NCBI GenBank assembly: GCA_934454405.1
Contig: CAKSFN010000003.1
Span: 97,801-161,800 of the forward strand
Origin: an uncultured Eubacteriales bacterium
GTDB taxonomy: Bacteria > Bacillota > Clostridia > Oscillospirales > UBA644
Direction of reading: 5' to 3'
DNA: 64,000 bases
The notes beneath the pieces are model-generated. The model did no database searches and was not told where the DNA came from. It worked only from the letters and a program-made list of their open reading frames with translations. Numbering within the stretch: position 1 is the first letter of the stretch; each line of letters begins with the position of its first letter. Below are positions 1 through 9,468 of this stretch, in pieces. Made by a program: the position numbers and the translations under genes.

Positions 1-2
1 TT

Positions 3-1295
3 ATGGAGGACTTCGACGTTCCGTTCCAGCTTGTGAAGCGGATATATAATATAGATATTGAGCCGACCCGTGAAAATCTGCAAAAGCTGCGGAACAAAGA
101 AATAGATCTCGGCGGTCTGGAGGATGCCGTCGCAAGCACCGTCGATCCAAAAAAATCGACGCTCGGCACATGGACGGAAATAGACCGTATGCTTGACACG
201 GTTACGTCTCCCGAATACCGCGCACGCCTTGCGGACTCCGACGGAAACGGCTGGAAATTTACATGGTGCTGTGTCGATCACGTCGGCTTCACGGGCGTGA
301 ACCCGAGACATCGGGACGCGGGCTACAACAATGTTTACGATCGGTACAGGCGCCTTGTTGACGCTCAAAAACTCGGCGACACGATAGGCTTTCACTATCA
401 TCCCGTGTCGCTTTCGGGGAATTTCAACGATTCCGGCACCGCCTATTGGGGCGGCGAAAATCTTAACAAAATACTTGCTCACGCCGTTATTGACAGAATG
501 TGGTTCCCCGCCGTTTTCCGTCCCGGCTTCAACACGGAAAGACCGGACTCCAACTGGTTTTTGGAACAATGGATTCCGTTTGATTACGCAAACAACGCGA
601 TGAACCGCGCCAACTCCGACCAGCCCGATCTGACGGACGGCCGTTTCGGAGACTGGCGCCGCGCCCCTGCCGAATGGCGGCCGTATCACCCCTCACACGA
701 CGATTATCAGGTCGAAGGCTCCTGCCGCCGCTACATTATGCGCGCGCTGAATATGTATGCCCGTCTTTGTCAGGTGGAGATTGACGATATCCGCGAAGGC
801 TTTGAACGCGCGAGAACCGTCGGCGATACGGTAATTGCCGTTGCCGACCACGATTACAAGGATATGGCGTTCGATATCGACCGTGTCCGCGAGATGCTCC
901 GCAAGGTTTCCGCCGAATACCCCGACGTCAGATTTCTGTATTGCGACGGCATAACCGCCATGCGGAACGTTCTCGGTCTGCGCCCCGTCAGCTGCAATCT
1001 CAACGCGCGTATAGACCGAAGCGGCATCCATCCGCGCCTCGTCGTAACCTCCGACGACAATATTTTCGGGCCTCAGCCGTTCCTTGCCGTCAAGACTCAC
1101 GGCAACGTTTATCATTGGGATAACTTTGATTTTTACAAAAAGAACTGCTGGACTTACACGTTCGACAGCAACACCGTCCCCCTCGAACAGGTCGACAAGC
1201 TCGGCGTTGCTTCCAACTCCTCCTCCGGCGTCACCGACGTGCTGCTTTACGACGGCGCCGCCGCGCAGTTTGACAAAAAGGTTCTTAATCTCTGA
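3..1295 (+). CDS. Polysaccharide-deacetylase-like protein, probably truncated at the window edge
   Basis: A 430-residue reading frame opens at an ATG three bases into the window. No RBS is visible, and the first residues (EDFDVPFQLVKR) read like the inside of a domain, so the true start probably lies upstream. Motifs such as DTIGFHYHP (about residue 125), AVFRPGFNTERPDSNW (about 170) and VIAVADHDYKD (about 275) resemble the metal-site and active-site strands of NodB-like glycoside hydrolase/deacetylase superfamily proteins, but I cannot place it in a named family. No signal peptide is visible in the part present. A terminator-like hairpin follows the stop. The reading frame is secure; the function is an inference from a few motifs. 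Confidence 0.6.
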   Translation: MEDFDVPFQLVKRIYNIDIEPTRENLQKLRNKEIDLGGLEDAVASTVDPKKSTLGTWTEIDRMLDTVTSPEYRARLADSDGNGWKFTWCCVDHVGFTGVNPRHRDAGYNNVYDRYRRLVDAQKLGDTIGFHYHPVSLSGNFNDSGTAYWGGENLNKILAHAVIDRMWFPAVFRPGFNTERPDSNWFLEQWIPFDYANNAMNRANSDQPDLTDGRFGDWRRAPAEWRPYHPSHDDYQVEGSCRRYIMRALNMYARLCQVEIDDIREGFERARTVGDTVIAVADHDYKDMAFDIDRVREMLRKVSAEYPDVRFLYCDGITAMRNVLGLRPVSCNLNARIDRSGIHPRLVVTSDDNIFGPQPFLAVKTHGNVYHWDNFDFYKKNCWTYTFDSNTVPLEQVDKLGVASNSSSGVTDVLLYDGAAAQFDKKVLNL

Positions 1296-1354
1296 CCGGA
1301 GCCTCGAAAACACGGCGAAACAAGGCGTTTTTGAAATAAAAACCGAAAAAATCA

Positions 1355-1402
1355 TAAAAAGGGAAGCTTTCCGGATATTTTCCGCGGAGCCTCCCTTTTT
1401 TT
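1355..1402 (+). terminator. Rho-independent terminator-like hairpin
   Basis: An imperfect stem pairs GGGAAGCTTTCCGGA with TCCGCGGAGCCTCCC and is followed by a run of T. It sits about 60 bases after the first gene and before the symporter gene. Confidence 0.6.
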
Positions 1403-1514
1403 CACCCTCTTTTTCCGGATAACGCAAAGGCGAGATGATATTTTTGCGCCGCGCCGCATATAAATCAACGAATAACGGCGCGCGGCGGCGCGCAGGGGGT
1501 GTGAATGCGGAAAA

Positions 1515-2933
1515 ATGGGCGAAATTCTCGGAAAAATCAGTCGGGCGCTGTGGAGTGCGCCGCTGACGGCTCTTATCCTTTTCGCAGGCGCGTTTCTGAC
1601 TGCCGCAACGGGCTTCATTCAGTTCAGAGGCTTCAAAAAAGCGTTTTCCGCCCTGTTCGGAAAAGGTTCAGGCGTCGGCGTTTCGCCCTTTTCCGCGCTC
1701 TGCACCTCGCTTTCCGCCACGATAGGCACGGGCAACATCGTCGGAGTGACCGCCGCGGTCGTTTACGGCGGCGCGGGCGCTCTTTTTTGGATGATACTGT
1801 GCGCCACGCTCGGAATGGCCGTCAAGTTCGCCGAAGGCTTTTTCGCCGTGAAATACAGAAAAACCGACGCTTTCGGCGTCCCTTTCGGAGGTCCCTTTCT
1901 GTATATGGAACGCGGCATTTCACAACGCTTTCCCCGTCTTAAAACACTGCCGCGCGCTGTCGCCGTTTTTTTTGCGTCCGTCTGCGTCGTCGGCGCTGTT
2001 ACGGGGTTGGGAACGCTCGTTCAGGCAAACGGAATGTCCCTGTGCGTTCGGGAGATATTCGGCAGAACGGGCGCGGAAAAGACTCTGTGCGCATTCGGAG
2101 CCGATACGCCTGTTTCCGTTGCGGTTTTTGCCGTAATTTCAACATTTATCGCGGCTGTCATCATCTTCGGCGGACTGAAAAGCGTCAGCTCGTTTTCCTC
2201 CGTCGCCGTGCCCGTTATGGCAGGCGTTTATGTTCTTCTCGCGCTGTGCGTCATCGGCTGCAATATTTCCGCCCTGCCGAGCGCCCTTCGCCGTGTTTTT
2301 GTCGGCGCGTTCAGCCCGTCGGCGGCTGTCGGCGGCGCGGTAGGCTACGGTTTTTCGCAAACGGTTCGGCTCGGAGTTTCCCGCGGTATTTTTTCAAATG
2401 AAGCGGGCGTCGGCACCGCTCCCATCGCCATCGCCTGCTCGGACGGAAAAGACCCGCGCGAGCAGGGGCTTGTGGCGATGCTCGGCGCGTTTTTCGACAC
2501 GCACGTTATCTGCCTGCTGACAGGGCTTGCCGTGCTTGTCACGGGCGCGGATATGCCTCTTTCGGACGGTTCGAAGCCTCTTGAAGCCGCCGACCTCGTA
2601 ACCGCGGCTTTCGCAAAGGGACTTGCGCCTCTGCTCGGCGAAAATTCGGAAGTCAGCCGCGTCACCCTCTGCGTCTGCCTGATACTTTTTGCGTTCACAA
2701 CGGTCGTCGGCTGGTGCTTCTACGGCGAACAAAGCCTGCGTTATCTCTGCGGAAAACACCGCCGTTTCGGGCTTTTTCTGACCTTTTATCGCTGCGCGTA
2801 CATCGCATTCGTATTCTTCGGCGCTTTCGTTCCCGTCCGCTTCGCGTGGAACGCCGCCGATATATGCAACGCGCTCATGGCGTTCCCCAACGTGATAACG
2901 CTGCTGCTGCTTGCGAAACAGGGCTTTGATTGA
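1515..2933 (+). CDS. Alanine/glycine:cation symporter family (AGCS) protein
   Basis: A 472-residue polytopic membrane protein of the AGCS family, which imports alanine or glycine with Na+ or H+. Family signatures are visible: FIQFRGFKKAF near residue 35, the SALCTSLSATIGTGNIVGV stretch near 60-80, GGPFLYMERGI near 125, and SNEAGVGTAPIAIA near 295. The length is normal for the family and about ten hydrophobic segments can be seen. The ATG at 1515 was chosen because the AGCS N-terminus begins there; a purine-rich stretch lies upstream at 1493-1513. It appears monocistronic, with a terminator before it and a long intergenic region after it. The exact substrate cannot be read from sequence. Confidence 0.9.
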   Translation: MGEILGKISRALWSAPLTALILFAGAFLTAATGFIQFRGFKKAFSALFGKGSGVGVSPFSALCTSLSATIGTGNIVGVTAAVVYGGAGALFWMILCATLGMAVKFAEGFFAVKYRKTDAFGVPFGGPFLYMERGISQRFPRLKTLPRAVAVFFASVCVVGAVTGLGTLVQANGMSLCVREIFGRTGAEKTLCAFGADTPVSVAVFAVISTFIAAVIIFGGLKSVSSFSSVAVPVMAGVYVLLALCVIGCNISALPSALRRVFVGAFSPSAAVGGAVGYGFSQTVRLGVSRGIFSNEAGVGTAPIAIACSDGKDPREQGLVAMLGAFFDTHVICLLTGLAVLVTGADMPLSDGSKPLEAADLVTAAFAKGLAPLLGENSEVSRVTLCVCLILFAFTTVVGWCFYGEQSLRYLCGKHRRFGLFLTFYRCAYIAFVFFGAFVPVRFAWNAADICNALMAFPNVITLLLLAKQGFD

Positions 2934-3009
2934 CTGTGCTTTTCGCCCGCAACGATAACCGCTCATTACTTTTTTTTGTCGGAATACGTCTGAATTTTAA
3001 CATAAAGTC

Positions 3010-3038
3010 TTGAAAATTATAATGATTTGTGTTATAAT
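3010..3038 (+). promoter_or_regulatory. Sigma-A promoter in the 2934-3424 intergenic region
   Basis: TTGAAA (3010-3015), a 17-base spacer, then TATAAT (3033-3038). The next gene starts about 385 bases later, so the transcript would have a long leader. In 3039-3424 I see small inverted repeats (for example GCGCAAGCGC near 3088) but no ORF and no RNA family I recognise. It could be a leader or an independent small RNA. Confidence 0.7.
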
Positions 3039-3424
3039 ATATATAACATAGCCATCCTCGCAGGTTTTTACGCTGTCACTGTTTTGCGCAAGCGCGGTTA
3101 TATTATTGAAGGCTCGGCAAAAATGCCCTCGGAAGTAAGCGTTTTTCTCATTGTATGATATTTTCAAACAAGAAGCTTCGCAGCGTTATATGAAAAATTA
3201 AAACAAGGTTTTTGATAAATGAAAGAGAAGAAGATTAACACAAATTCGTAATGCTGCGTATTTGCGCAGAGGGAACCCTGTCGACGCTTGATGTGTGTTT
3301 GTGAATTTTTTGCGAACTAATTTGACTTTTATGTCACATAATCCTTTGTAAAGCGTTTAATAAATCGAAAGGCTAAAATATATCCGTTTTTTTTCGAAAT
3401 AATTAAAAAAAGAGGTATAAAAAA

Positions 3425-5725
3425 ATGAAAAAAGCGTTTTCTGCATTGCTTGTGCTGACAATGATTCTTTCGATTTTGCCTGCGCTCTCCGTTCAGACCG
3501 CGGCAAAAACGGACGGAATATGGCAATATTCCGTTTCGGAAGGCGAAGCGACTGTTACGGGCTTCGCAGACTCCGTTTCGGCAGGCATTCCCGAATGTCT
3601 CGTCATTCCGTCGCAGCTCGGCGGTTATCCCGTGACGGCGATAGGATATGCCGCGTTTTACGGCTGTGCGACCCTGACAGGCTTAACCTTGCCCGACGGC
3701 GTGACCTCGATAGGCAGCCAGGCATTTGAAGGCTGCTCGGGATTGATAAAGGTAACCATTCCTTCAAGCGTGACAGGGATAGGCGAAAAGGCATTCCTCG
3801 GGTGTTCGGGCTTGACAAGCGTAACAATTCCCGAAGGCGTTACAGAAATAGATTACGGCGCGTTCCGCGAGTGTACGGGCTTGACAAGCGTAACTATTCC
3901 TTCAAGTGCGGTAAGTATAGGAAGCGAGGCTTTTTTATATTGTGTTGGTTTGACATCGATAACCGTAGACCAAAAGAACCCCGTATACAAGAGTGATGGA
4001 AACTGTCTTATTGCCCGAGCCGCAAAAACGCTTGTCCTCGGCTGTAAAACAAGCGTTATTCCGTCAGACGGAAGCGTGACGTCAATAGCCGACTCCGCGT
4101 TTTTCGGTTGCGCCGGTTTGACGGGCATAACAATCCCCGAAGGCGTGACCGCGATAGGCAATCGTGCATTCAGGGGCTGCGATGGTTTGACAAGCGTAAC
4201 CCTTCCTTCAAGTGTGACCGAGATGGGAACAGGGGTATTCAGCGGTTGCACGGGCTTGACGAGAGTCACAATTCCCGAAGATATAAAAGAGATAAGTTAT
4301 GAAGCGTTTAAAGGCTGCACGGGCTTGACAAGTGTAAATCTCCCCGCAAGAGTGACAGCGATAAACGATTGGGCATTCAGCGGCTGCGAGGGGTTGACAA
4401 ATATAACACTTCCCAAAAGCGTGACACGGATAGACCGACAGGCGTTCAGCGGTTGCACGGGCTTGTTAAACATAACAATCCCCGAGGGCGTGACCACGAT
4501 CGGTGAGCAGGCATTCAGCGGCTGCAAGGGGTTGACAAATATAACAATTCCCAAAAGCGTGACATCGATGGGCAACCGGGCATTCAGCGATTGTACGGGC
4601 TTGAAAAACATAACAGTTTCCGAAGGTGTGACTTCGATAAGCGAGTCTGCCTTTGAGGGTTGCCCTGACTTGACGAGCGTAACCATTCCGTCAAGCGTAA
4701 CCTTGATAGGAGACAAAGCTTTCGGATATCTCGGATATTGCGAAAACCTGACAATTTACGGCTTTAAAGGCTCTTATGCGGAAACTTACGCCGATAAAAA
4801 AAGAATACCTTTTGCGGATATTAAATCCATTGATGATGCCCCCGTGTGGAAATATAAAGTAATCAACGATGAAGTGATAGTCACGGGTGTGGACAAGGCT
4901 TTTTCGGGAGATCTTGTCATTCCGTCGCGGATCGGCGGCTATCCCGTGACGGCAATAGGACCTGAGGCTTTTTCCGGCAGAACAGAATTGACAGGCTTAA
5001 CAATTTCCGAAGGCGTGCTCACGATAGGCGGCGAGGCATTTTACAACTGCTCCGGTCTGAGAAGCATTAAGCTTCCCGCAAGCGTGACCTTTATAGGCAC
5101 CGACACGTTTTATTGCTGCGGCGATCTGACCTCCGTAACCGTCGATAAAGGAAACCCCGTATACAAAAGTTCGGGGAACTGCATAATTGAAAAAGAAATA
5201 AAAACCCTTATTCTCGGCTGCAAAACAAGCGTTATCCCGACCGACGGAAGCGTGACGGTGATAGGGGTGGACTCGTTTTCCGGCTGCGTCGGATTGAAAG
5301 GTATTGATATTCCGTCAAGTGTGACGCTGATAGAAGAAAGGGCTTTTATATTTTGCGAAGATTTGAAAAGCGTAACTATTCCTTCAAGCGTGATCGTAAT
5401 AGCAGAGAGCTCTTTCCTTGAATGCGGCAGCCTGAAAACCATATTCGGCGAAAGAGGCTCATTCGCGCAGAAATACGCAGAAAAGAACGGGTTTGATTTT
5501 GTTGATATTTCCGACAACCCCGATTTTGTCTGCGGTGACGCGAACGGCGACGGCAGGGTTGACATCTCCGACGCCATGCTCGTGCTTTATCACGTCGCGG
5601 GTAAGAACCTTCTTCCCGGTTCGGTTTTGGCGCGCTGCGACACCGACGACAGCGGCACGGTTGACATCGTTGACGCGATGAAGATACTTTACTATGTGGC
5701 GAATAAAACCGACTCCGTGAAGTAA
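3425..5725 (+). CDS. BspA-type leucine-rich-repeat surface protein with dockerin
   Basis: A 766-residue secreted protein. It has a signal peptide (MKKAFSALLVLTMILSILPALSVQTAA), about 20 LRR_5/BspA repeats (AF.GC.GLT.ITIP..VT.IG) in two blocks, and a C-terminal type I dockerin (from about residue 700). The dockerin has two calcium-loop repeats, GDANGDGRVDISDAML and DTDDSGTVDIVDAMKILYY. The repeat blocks are separated near residues 460-500 by a WKYKVINDE segment that restarts the fold, so the protein is an internal duplication. BspA LRRs are known for surface adhesion, and a dockerin implies docking to a cohesin scaffold that is not in this window. An AGAGG RBS lies at 3411-3415. It is a close paralogue of the next gene. 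Confidence 0.92.
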   Translation: MKKAFSALLVLTMILSILPALSVQTAAKTDGIWQYSVSEGEATVTGFADSVSAGIPECLVIPSQLGGYPVTAIGYAAFYGCATLTGLTLPDGVTSIGSQAFEGCSGLIKVTIPSSVTGIGEKAFLGCSGLTSVTIPEGVTEIDYGAFRECTGLTSVTIPSSAVSIGSEAFLYCVGLTSITVDQKNPVYKSDGNCLIARAAKTLVLGCKTSVIPSDGSVTSIADSAFFGCAGLTGITIPEGVTAIGNRAFRGCDGLTSVTLPSSVTEMGTGVFSGCTGLTRVTIPEDIKEISYEAFKGCTGLTSVNLPARVTAINDWAFSGCEGLTNITLPKSVTRIDRQAFSGCTGLLNITIPEGVTTIGEQAFSGCKGLTNITIPKSVTSMGNRAFSDCTGLKNITVSEGVTSISESAFEGCPDLTSVTIPSSVTLIGDKAFGYLGYCENLTIYGFKGSYAETYADKKRIPFADIKSIDDAPVWKYKVINDEVIVTGVDKAFSGDLVIPSRIGGYPVTAIGPEAFSGRTELTGLTISEGVLTIGGEAFYNCSGLRSIKLPASVTFIGTDTFYCCGDLTSVTVDKGNPVYKSSGNCIIEKEIKTLILGCKTSVIPTDGSVTVIGVDSFSGCVGLKGIDIPSSVTLIEERAFIFCEDLKSVTIPSSVIVIAESSFLECGSLKTIFGERGSFAQKYAEKNGFDFVDISDNPDFVCGDANGDGRVDISDAMLVLYHVAGKNLLPGSVLARCDTDDSGTVDIVDAMKILYYVANKTDSVK

Positions 5726-5758
5726 AAAGGCGATATTTTCAAAACACAACTATAATTA

Positions 5759-5799
5759 TCTGCTGAAATGAGGTGAAAGACCTCATTTCAGCAGATTTT
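5759..5799 (+). terminator. Strong intrinsic terminator
   Basis: A perfect 16-bp stem (5759-5774 with 5780-5795), a GAAAG loop and a T-rich tail. It separates the two LRR-dockerin genes into independent units. Confidence 0.9.
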
Positions 5800-5962
5800 G
5801 TATATATGCGCTATCTGTCCTGCGTCTGTGCGCGGGACAGAATGTTCTGTTCGGCTGCCGCCCCATATCTTCAAACGTCATTTCCCGCGTCTGTTGTGAG
5901 GGACAGAATAACGAACAGATTTTATTCTTTGTATTTTGCGGTGATATAAATGCTGTAATATA

Positions 5963-5991
5963 TTGACAGAAATCGTAATCTGATGTATAAT
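5963..5991 (+). promoter_or_regulatory. Consensus sigma-A promoter of the second LRR-dockerin gene
   Basis: TTGACA (5963-5968), 17-base spacer, TATAAT (5986-5991): a perfect consensus about 60 bases before the start codon. Between the terminator and this promoter lie two diverged direct repeats containing GGGACAGAAT (near 5838 and 5900). I see no gene there. Confidence 0.9.
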
Positions 5992-6048
5992 ATGTATACA
6001 GATATAATATCCGCTTCTTTGCGGAGAGATGAAAAAGAGGAATAAAAA

Positions 6049-8421
6049 ATGAGAAAAGTTCTTTCGGCGCTGCTTGCGCTGACAATGATTTTGTCACTCG
6101 TGCCCGCGTTCGCGGTTTCGACCCAAGCTTTGCAATCGGGCAAATGGCAATACGAAGTTTCGGGCGGTGAGGCGACGATTACGGGATTCGACAAATCCGT
6201 TTCGGGAGCTGTTGTCATTCCGTCGCAGCTCGGCGGTTATCCCGTGACGACGATAGGCGCAGGCGCGTTTTACGGCTACTCGTTTACTTATGTAACCGTA
6301 CCTTCAAGCGTGACGGAGATATCGGAATTCGCTTTCGGCTGCTGCGAGGAAATGACAGGCATAACAATACCTTCAAGTGTGACCTCGATAGGAGAACGCG
6401 CGTTTTTCTCCTGCCTGAGCCTGACAAGCATAGTTATTCCCGATAGTGTAAAAGTGTTGGGAGGGCACAGCTTCTCTGCTTGCATCAGTCTGAAAAACGT
6501 AACGATTCCCGCAAGTGTGACCACGATAGGCGATTATGCGTTTAACGGTTGCGCCGGACTGACAGGCATAAACATTCCCGCAAGCGTGACCGCGATAGGC
6601 AACGGCGCATTCTACGATTGTACGGGCTTGAAAAGCATAGACCTTCCGTCAAGCGTGACTTCGATAGGCGAACGGGCGTTTAACGGCTGTACGGGACTGA
6701 CGAGCATAAACATTCCGTCAAGTGTGACTTCGATAGGCGAATGGGCTTTTAACGGCTGTACGGGACTGACGAGCATAAACATTCCCGCAAGCGTGACTTC
6801 AATAGGATATGATGCGTTTGACGGCTGTGCGGGGCTGACAGTCATAACCGTTGATAAAAACAATACCGTTTATGCGAGCGGGGGAAATTGTCTGACAGAA
6901 AAATCCTCGGGAACACTCATTCGCGGCTGTGAAACAAGCGTTATTCCGCAGGACGGCAGCGTGACCGCGATAGGCGATTATGCGTTTAACGGCTGCACGG
7001 GGCTGACAAGTATAGATATACCCGAGGGCGTGACAGATTTAAAATGGGGGGCTTTTGAAGGCTGTGTTAATCTGACACGCATCACCGTTCCGAAAAGCAT
7101 GATCTACATAGATGACAGTACATTTAAGGATTGCGGCAAACTGACTATATACGGTGTGGAAGGCTCTTACTCCCAGACTTATGCGGAAGAAAACGGCATA
7201 CCGTTTGTCGGAAGACCTGCCCTGATTGAGGACCCAAAGTGGCAGTATGAAATTTCGGGCGGCGAAGCGACGCTCGTCGGCGCAGAAAACCCTGTTTTGA
7301 GCGATGTCGTCATTCCGGCTCTGATCGACGGTTATCCCGTAACCGCGATAAGAAGTTCTGCCATTGCCGTTTTCAAGGAGGTTTCGAGTATAACGATTCC
7401 CGCAAGCGTGACCGAGATAGAGCTTTATACTTTTGACAGTTGTTTTGCGCTGACAAGTATAACTGTTGACAGTAACAATCCCGTTTACGAGAGTTCGGGA
7501 AACTGTCTGATAAATAAATCGACAAAAACGCTTATCGTCGGTTTAGGAGCAAGCGTCATTCCCGCTGACGGCAGCGTGACCTCGATAGGCAGCCGCGCTT
7601 TCGGTTGGCGCACAGGATTGACAAGCATAAACATTCCGTCAACCGTGACGGAAATAGGCGAGTATGCGTTTTCAGGGACAGATCTGACGAGCGTAACAAT
7701 TTCCAAAGGCGTAACCGCAATCGGCTTTTGTGCGTTTGCGGGCTGTACGGGTCTGACTCTCATAAATATCCCCGAAAGTGTGACTTCAATCGACAGCTTT
7801 ACGTTTAAGAATTGCGAAAACCTGACAATCTGCGGCGTTAAAGGTTCTTATGCCGAAACCTACGCAAAAGAAAACGGCATACCGTTTGTCGAATATCGCG
7901 AACTTGCGGACACTTCAAGCGGCGTGACCGTCGGCGGAAGTGTTCCCGAAAACGCGGAACTTTCCGTTGTTGTAAAAGAGCAGACCGCCGAAAAGGCGAT
8001 GTTCGATATAAGCCTTGTCGCGGACGGCGTGACGGTTCAGCCTAACGGCTCTGTCCGCGTGGCTCTGCCCGTTCCGCAGGGTATGAACGGCGCCGATATG
8101 CGCGTTTACCATATCGCAGACAACGGCGCGAAAACCGACATGAACGCTGTTTATTCAAACGGCTTTATGGTTTTTGATACCGACCATTTCAGCGTTTATT
8201 CTATCGAGCCGAACCCCAGTTTTGTCTGCGGCGACGCGAACGGCGACGGCACGGTTGACATCTCCGACGCCATGCTCGTGCTTTATCACGTCGCGGGTAA
8301 GAACCTTCTTCCCGGTTCGGTTTTGGCGCGCTGCGACACCGACGACAGCGGCACGGTTGACATCGTTGACGCGATGAAGATACTTTACTATGTGGCGAAT
8401 AAAACCGATTCCGTGAAATAA
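6049..8421 (+). CDS. BspA-type leucine-rich-repeat surface protein with dockerin (paralogue)
   Basis: A 790-residue secreted paralogue of the preceding gene. It has a signal peptide at residues 1-27, about 18 LRR_5 repeats in two blocks (split near residue 395 at WQYEISGGEA), and a beta-rich linker about residues 620-720 absent from its neighbour. It ends with a type I dockerin with loops GDANGDGTVDISDAML and DTDDSGTVDIVDAM. The DNA encoding the dockerin is almost identical to that of the previous gene, although the LRR regions have diverged. An AGAGG RBS is at 6036-6040, under a consensus promoter and followed by its own terminator. Likely an adhesin or scaffold-docked surface protein; its ligand is unknown. 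Confidence 0.92.
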   Translation: MRKVLSALLALTMILSLVPAFAVSTQALQSGKWQYEVSGGEATITGFDKSVSGAVVIPSQLGGYPVTTIGAGAFYGYSFTYVTVPSSVTEISEFAFGCCEEMTGITIPSSVTSIGERAFFSCLSLTSIVIPDSVKVLGGHSFSACISLKNVTIPASVTTIGDYAFNGCAGLTGINIPASVTAIGNGAFYDCTGLKSIDLPSSVTSIGERAFNGCTGLTSINIPSSVTSIGEWAFNGCTGLTSINIPASVTSIGYDAFDGCAGLTVITVDKNNTVYASGGNCLTEKSSGTLIRGCETSVIPQDGSVTAIGDYAFNGCTGLTSIDIPEGVTDLKWGAFEGCVNLTRITVPKSMIYIDDSTFKDCGKLTIYGVEGSYSQTYAEENGIPFVGRPALIEDPKWQYEISGGEATLVGAENPVLSDVVIPALIDGYPVTAIRSSAIAVFKEVSSITIPASVTEIELYTFDSCFALTSITVDSNNPVYESSGNCLINKSTKTLIVGLGASVIPADGSVTSIGSRAFGWRTGLTSINIPSTVTEIGEYAFSGTDLTSVTISKGVTAIGFCAFAGCTGLTLINIPESVTSIDSFTFKNCENLTICGVKGSYAETYAKENGIPFVEYRELADTSSGVTVGGSVPENAELSVVVKEQTAEKAMFDISLVADGVTVQPNGSVRVALPVPQGMNGADMRVYHIADNGAKTDMNAVYSNGFMVFDTDHFSVYSIEPNPSFVCGDANGDGTVDISDAMLVLYHVAGKNLLPGSVLARCDTDDSGTVDIVDAMKILYYVANKTDSVK

Positions 8422-8454
8422 CGGTCTTGATTTATAGAACAAAAAAATATGGCA

Positions 8455-8490
8455 GGGGCTGTAAAAACACGGTTTTTTACAGCCCCCTTC
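8455..8490 (+). terminator. Intrinsic terminator
   Basis: GGGGCTGTAAAAA pairs with TTTTTACAGCCCC around a short loop, just after the LRR-dockerin gene. The remaining intergenic sequence to 8770 holds a 33-bp tandem repeat and no gene. Confidence 0.75.
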
Positions 8491-8654
8491 GTGAAGGAGA
8501 AAACGCGCTGTTTTCTCTTTTTTTCAGCCTTGAATGCAAAAGCTTTGCGTTTTGAGAGAAACAAATCCTTTCCCGGCAACCGATTTCAACTTCCTTCCGA
8601 TATCGGCGCGGCGTCGGAGGCCTTCGCCCCCGGCCGAGCGATCCGCACGAGTCC

Positions 8655-8745
8655 GACTGTCCGAAAATATGCATTATTTGCGTTTTTGACTATCTGAAAA
8701 TATGCATTATTTCGGTTTTCGACCCTCCGAAAATATGCATAACCC
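8655..8745. repeat. 33-bp tandem repeat, three copies
   Basis: Units begin with GAC at 8655, 8688 and 8721, exactly 33 bases apart. Each contains CCGAAAATATGCAT or CTGAAAATATGCAT, with the palindrome ATGCAT. The third copy is partial. It lies at the boundary between the host surface genes and the phage-type block. Confidence 0.8.
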
Positions 8746-8770
8746 TTGAAAACACAGGTTTTTTTGTTTT

Positions 8771-9331
8771 CTAATCCGCGAGCAGGTTGTTTATCTGTTC
8801 GCGGAGCTTTTTTGCGCTCAATTTGCCGCCGAGCGTCTCAAAAACGCTTTCGGGACTTGCGCCTTCCTTCGCAATACCGCGCTCCGCCGCTTCTTTTCGC
8901 GTCAGAACGACCCCGTCCGCTTTCGGGTCAAGCCCGAACCTGCGGCAGAGGTTCGCCGCAAGCAGAACGGCGGTTTTTATCACGTTTTCGGTTCGTATCG
9001 CCGCCTCCGAACGGCGGTATTTCGCATATTCGCTTCTCTCTTCTTCCGCCTCGGGCGAGGGAAGAACAAGCGCAACGCCTATCGTGTCCGCGTCCGCCGA
9101 GCCTCCCGAGTGCTCCGCAAAGCGCGTCGGATGCGCAACGGCGTAAACGATGCCCTCTCCGCAGATATAATGATACGCCTTCTCCGCCAAAGACCCCTCC
9201 GTTACGGCGGCGACAGCCGTCGCAGACCCCGTGGAGGTCTGTTCCAGACTGAATATTATGCCTTTCGGCTCAATTTTTCTTTTTACGTTAATTTTCGGGT
9301 TGCGAAACGCATACCGCGCTAATATTTTCAT
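8771..9331 (-). CDS. Degenerate phage N-acetylmuramoyl-L-alanine amidase (endolysin-like)
   Basis: A 186-residue protein that can be followed along the clostridial-phage amidase endolysin layout: KINVKRKIEPKGIIF at the N-terminus, EKAYHYIC, AEHSGGSADADTIGVAL, a helix AVLLAANLCRRFGLDP, then VVLTRKEAAERGIAKEGASPE. In active relatives the last stretch reads like SHKEGH..GIASNHGDPEH and the first strand ends in LHS. Here every histidine of those zinc and active-site motifs is gone except the one in YHYIC. It is therefore probably not a working hydrolase. RBS AGGAAAGGG precedes the ATG. It is the last gene of the phage block, downstream of the holin. Confidence 0.7.
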   Translation of the reverse strand: MKILARYAFRNPKINVKRKIEPKGIIFSLEQTSTGSATAVAAVTEGSLAEKAYHYICGEGIVYAVAHPTRFAEHSGGSADADTIGVALVLPSPEAEEERSEYAKYRRSEAAIRTENVIKTAVLLAANLCRRFGLDPKADGVVLTRKEAAERGIAKEGASPESVFETLGGKLSAKKLREQINNLLAD

Positions 9332-9468
9332 TTTCCCTTTCCTTTTTTGATGATGTTTTTACGGTCTGCCGTGCGCCCGACCTCTGCGGCAGCCGCCTTA
9401 ACGCTTTTTGCCGCCCTCTGACCGCCGGGCGCCGTCCTCCGACCGTTTTTTTTACCGCGAAGCCCGAT

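Noticed and set aside
8655..8745. CRISPR-like repeats of 33-bp period
   Set aside because: Units are contiguous with no spacers, only three copies, and no cas genes nearby.
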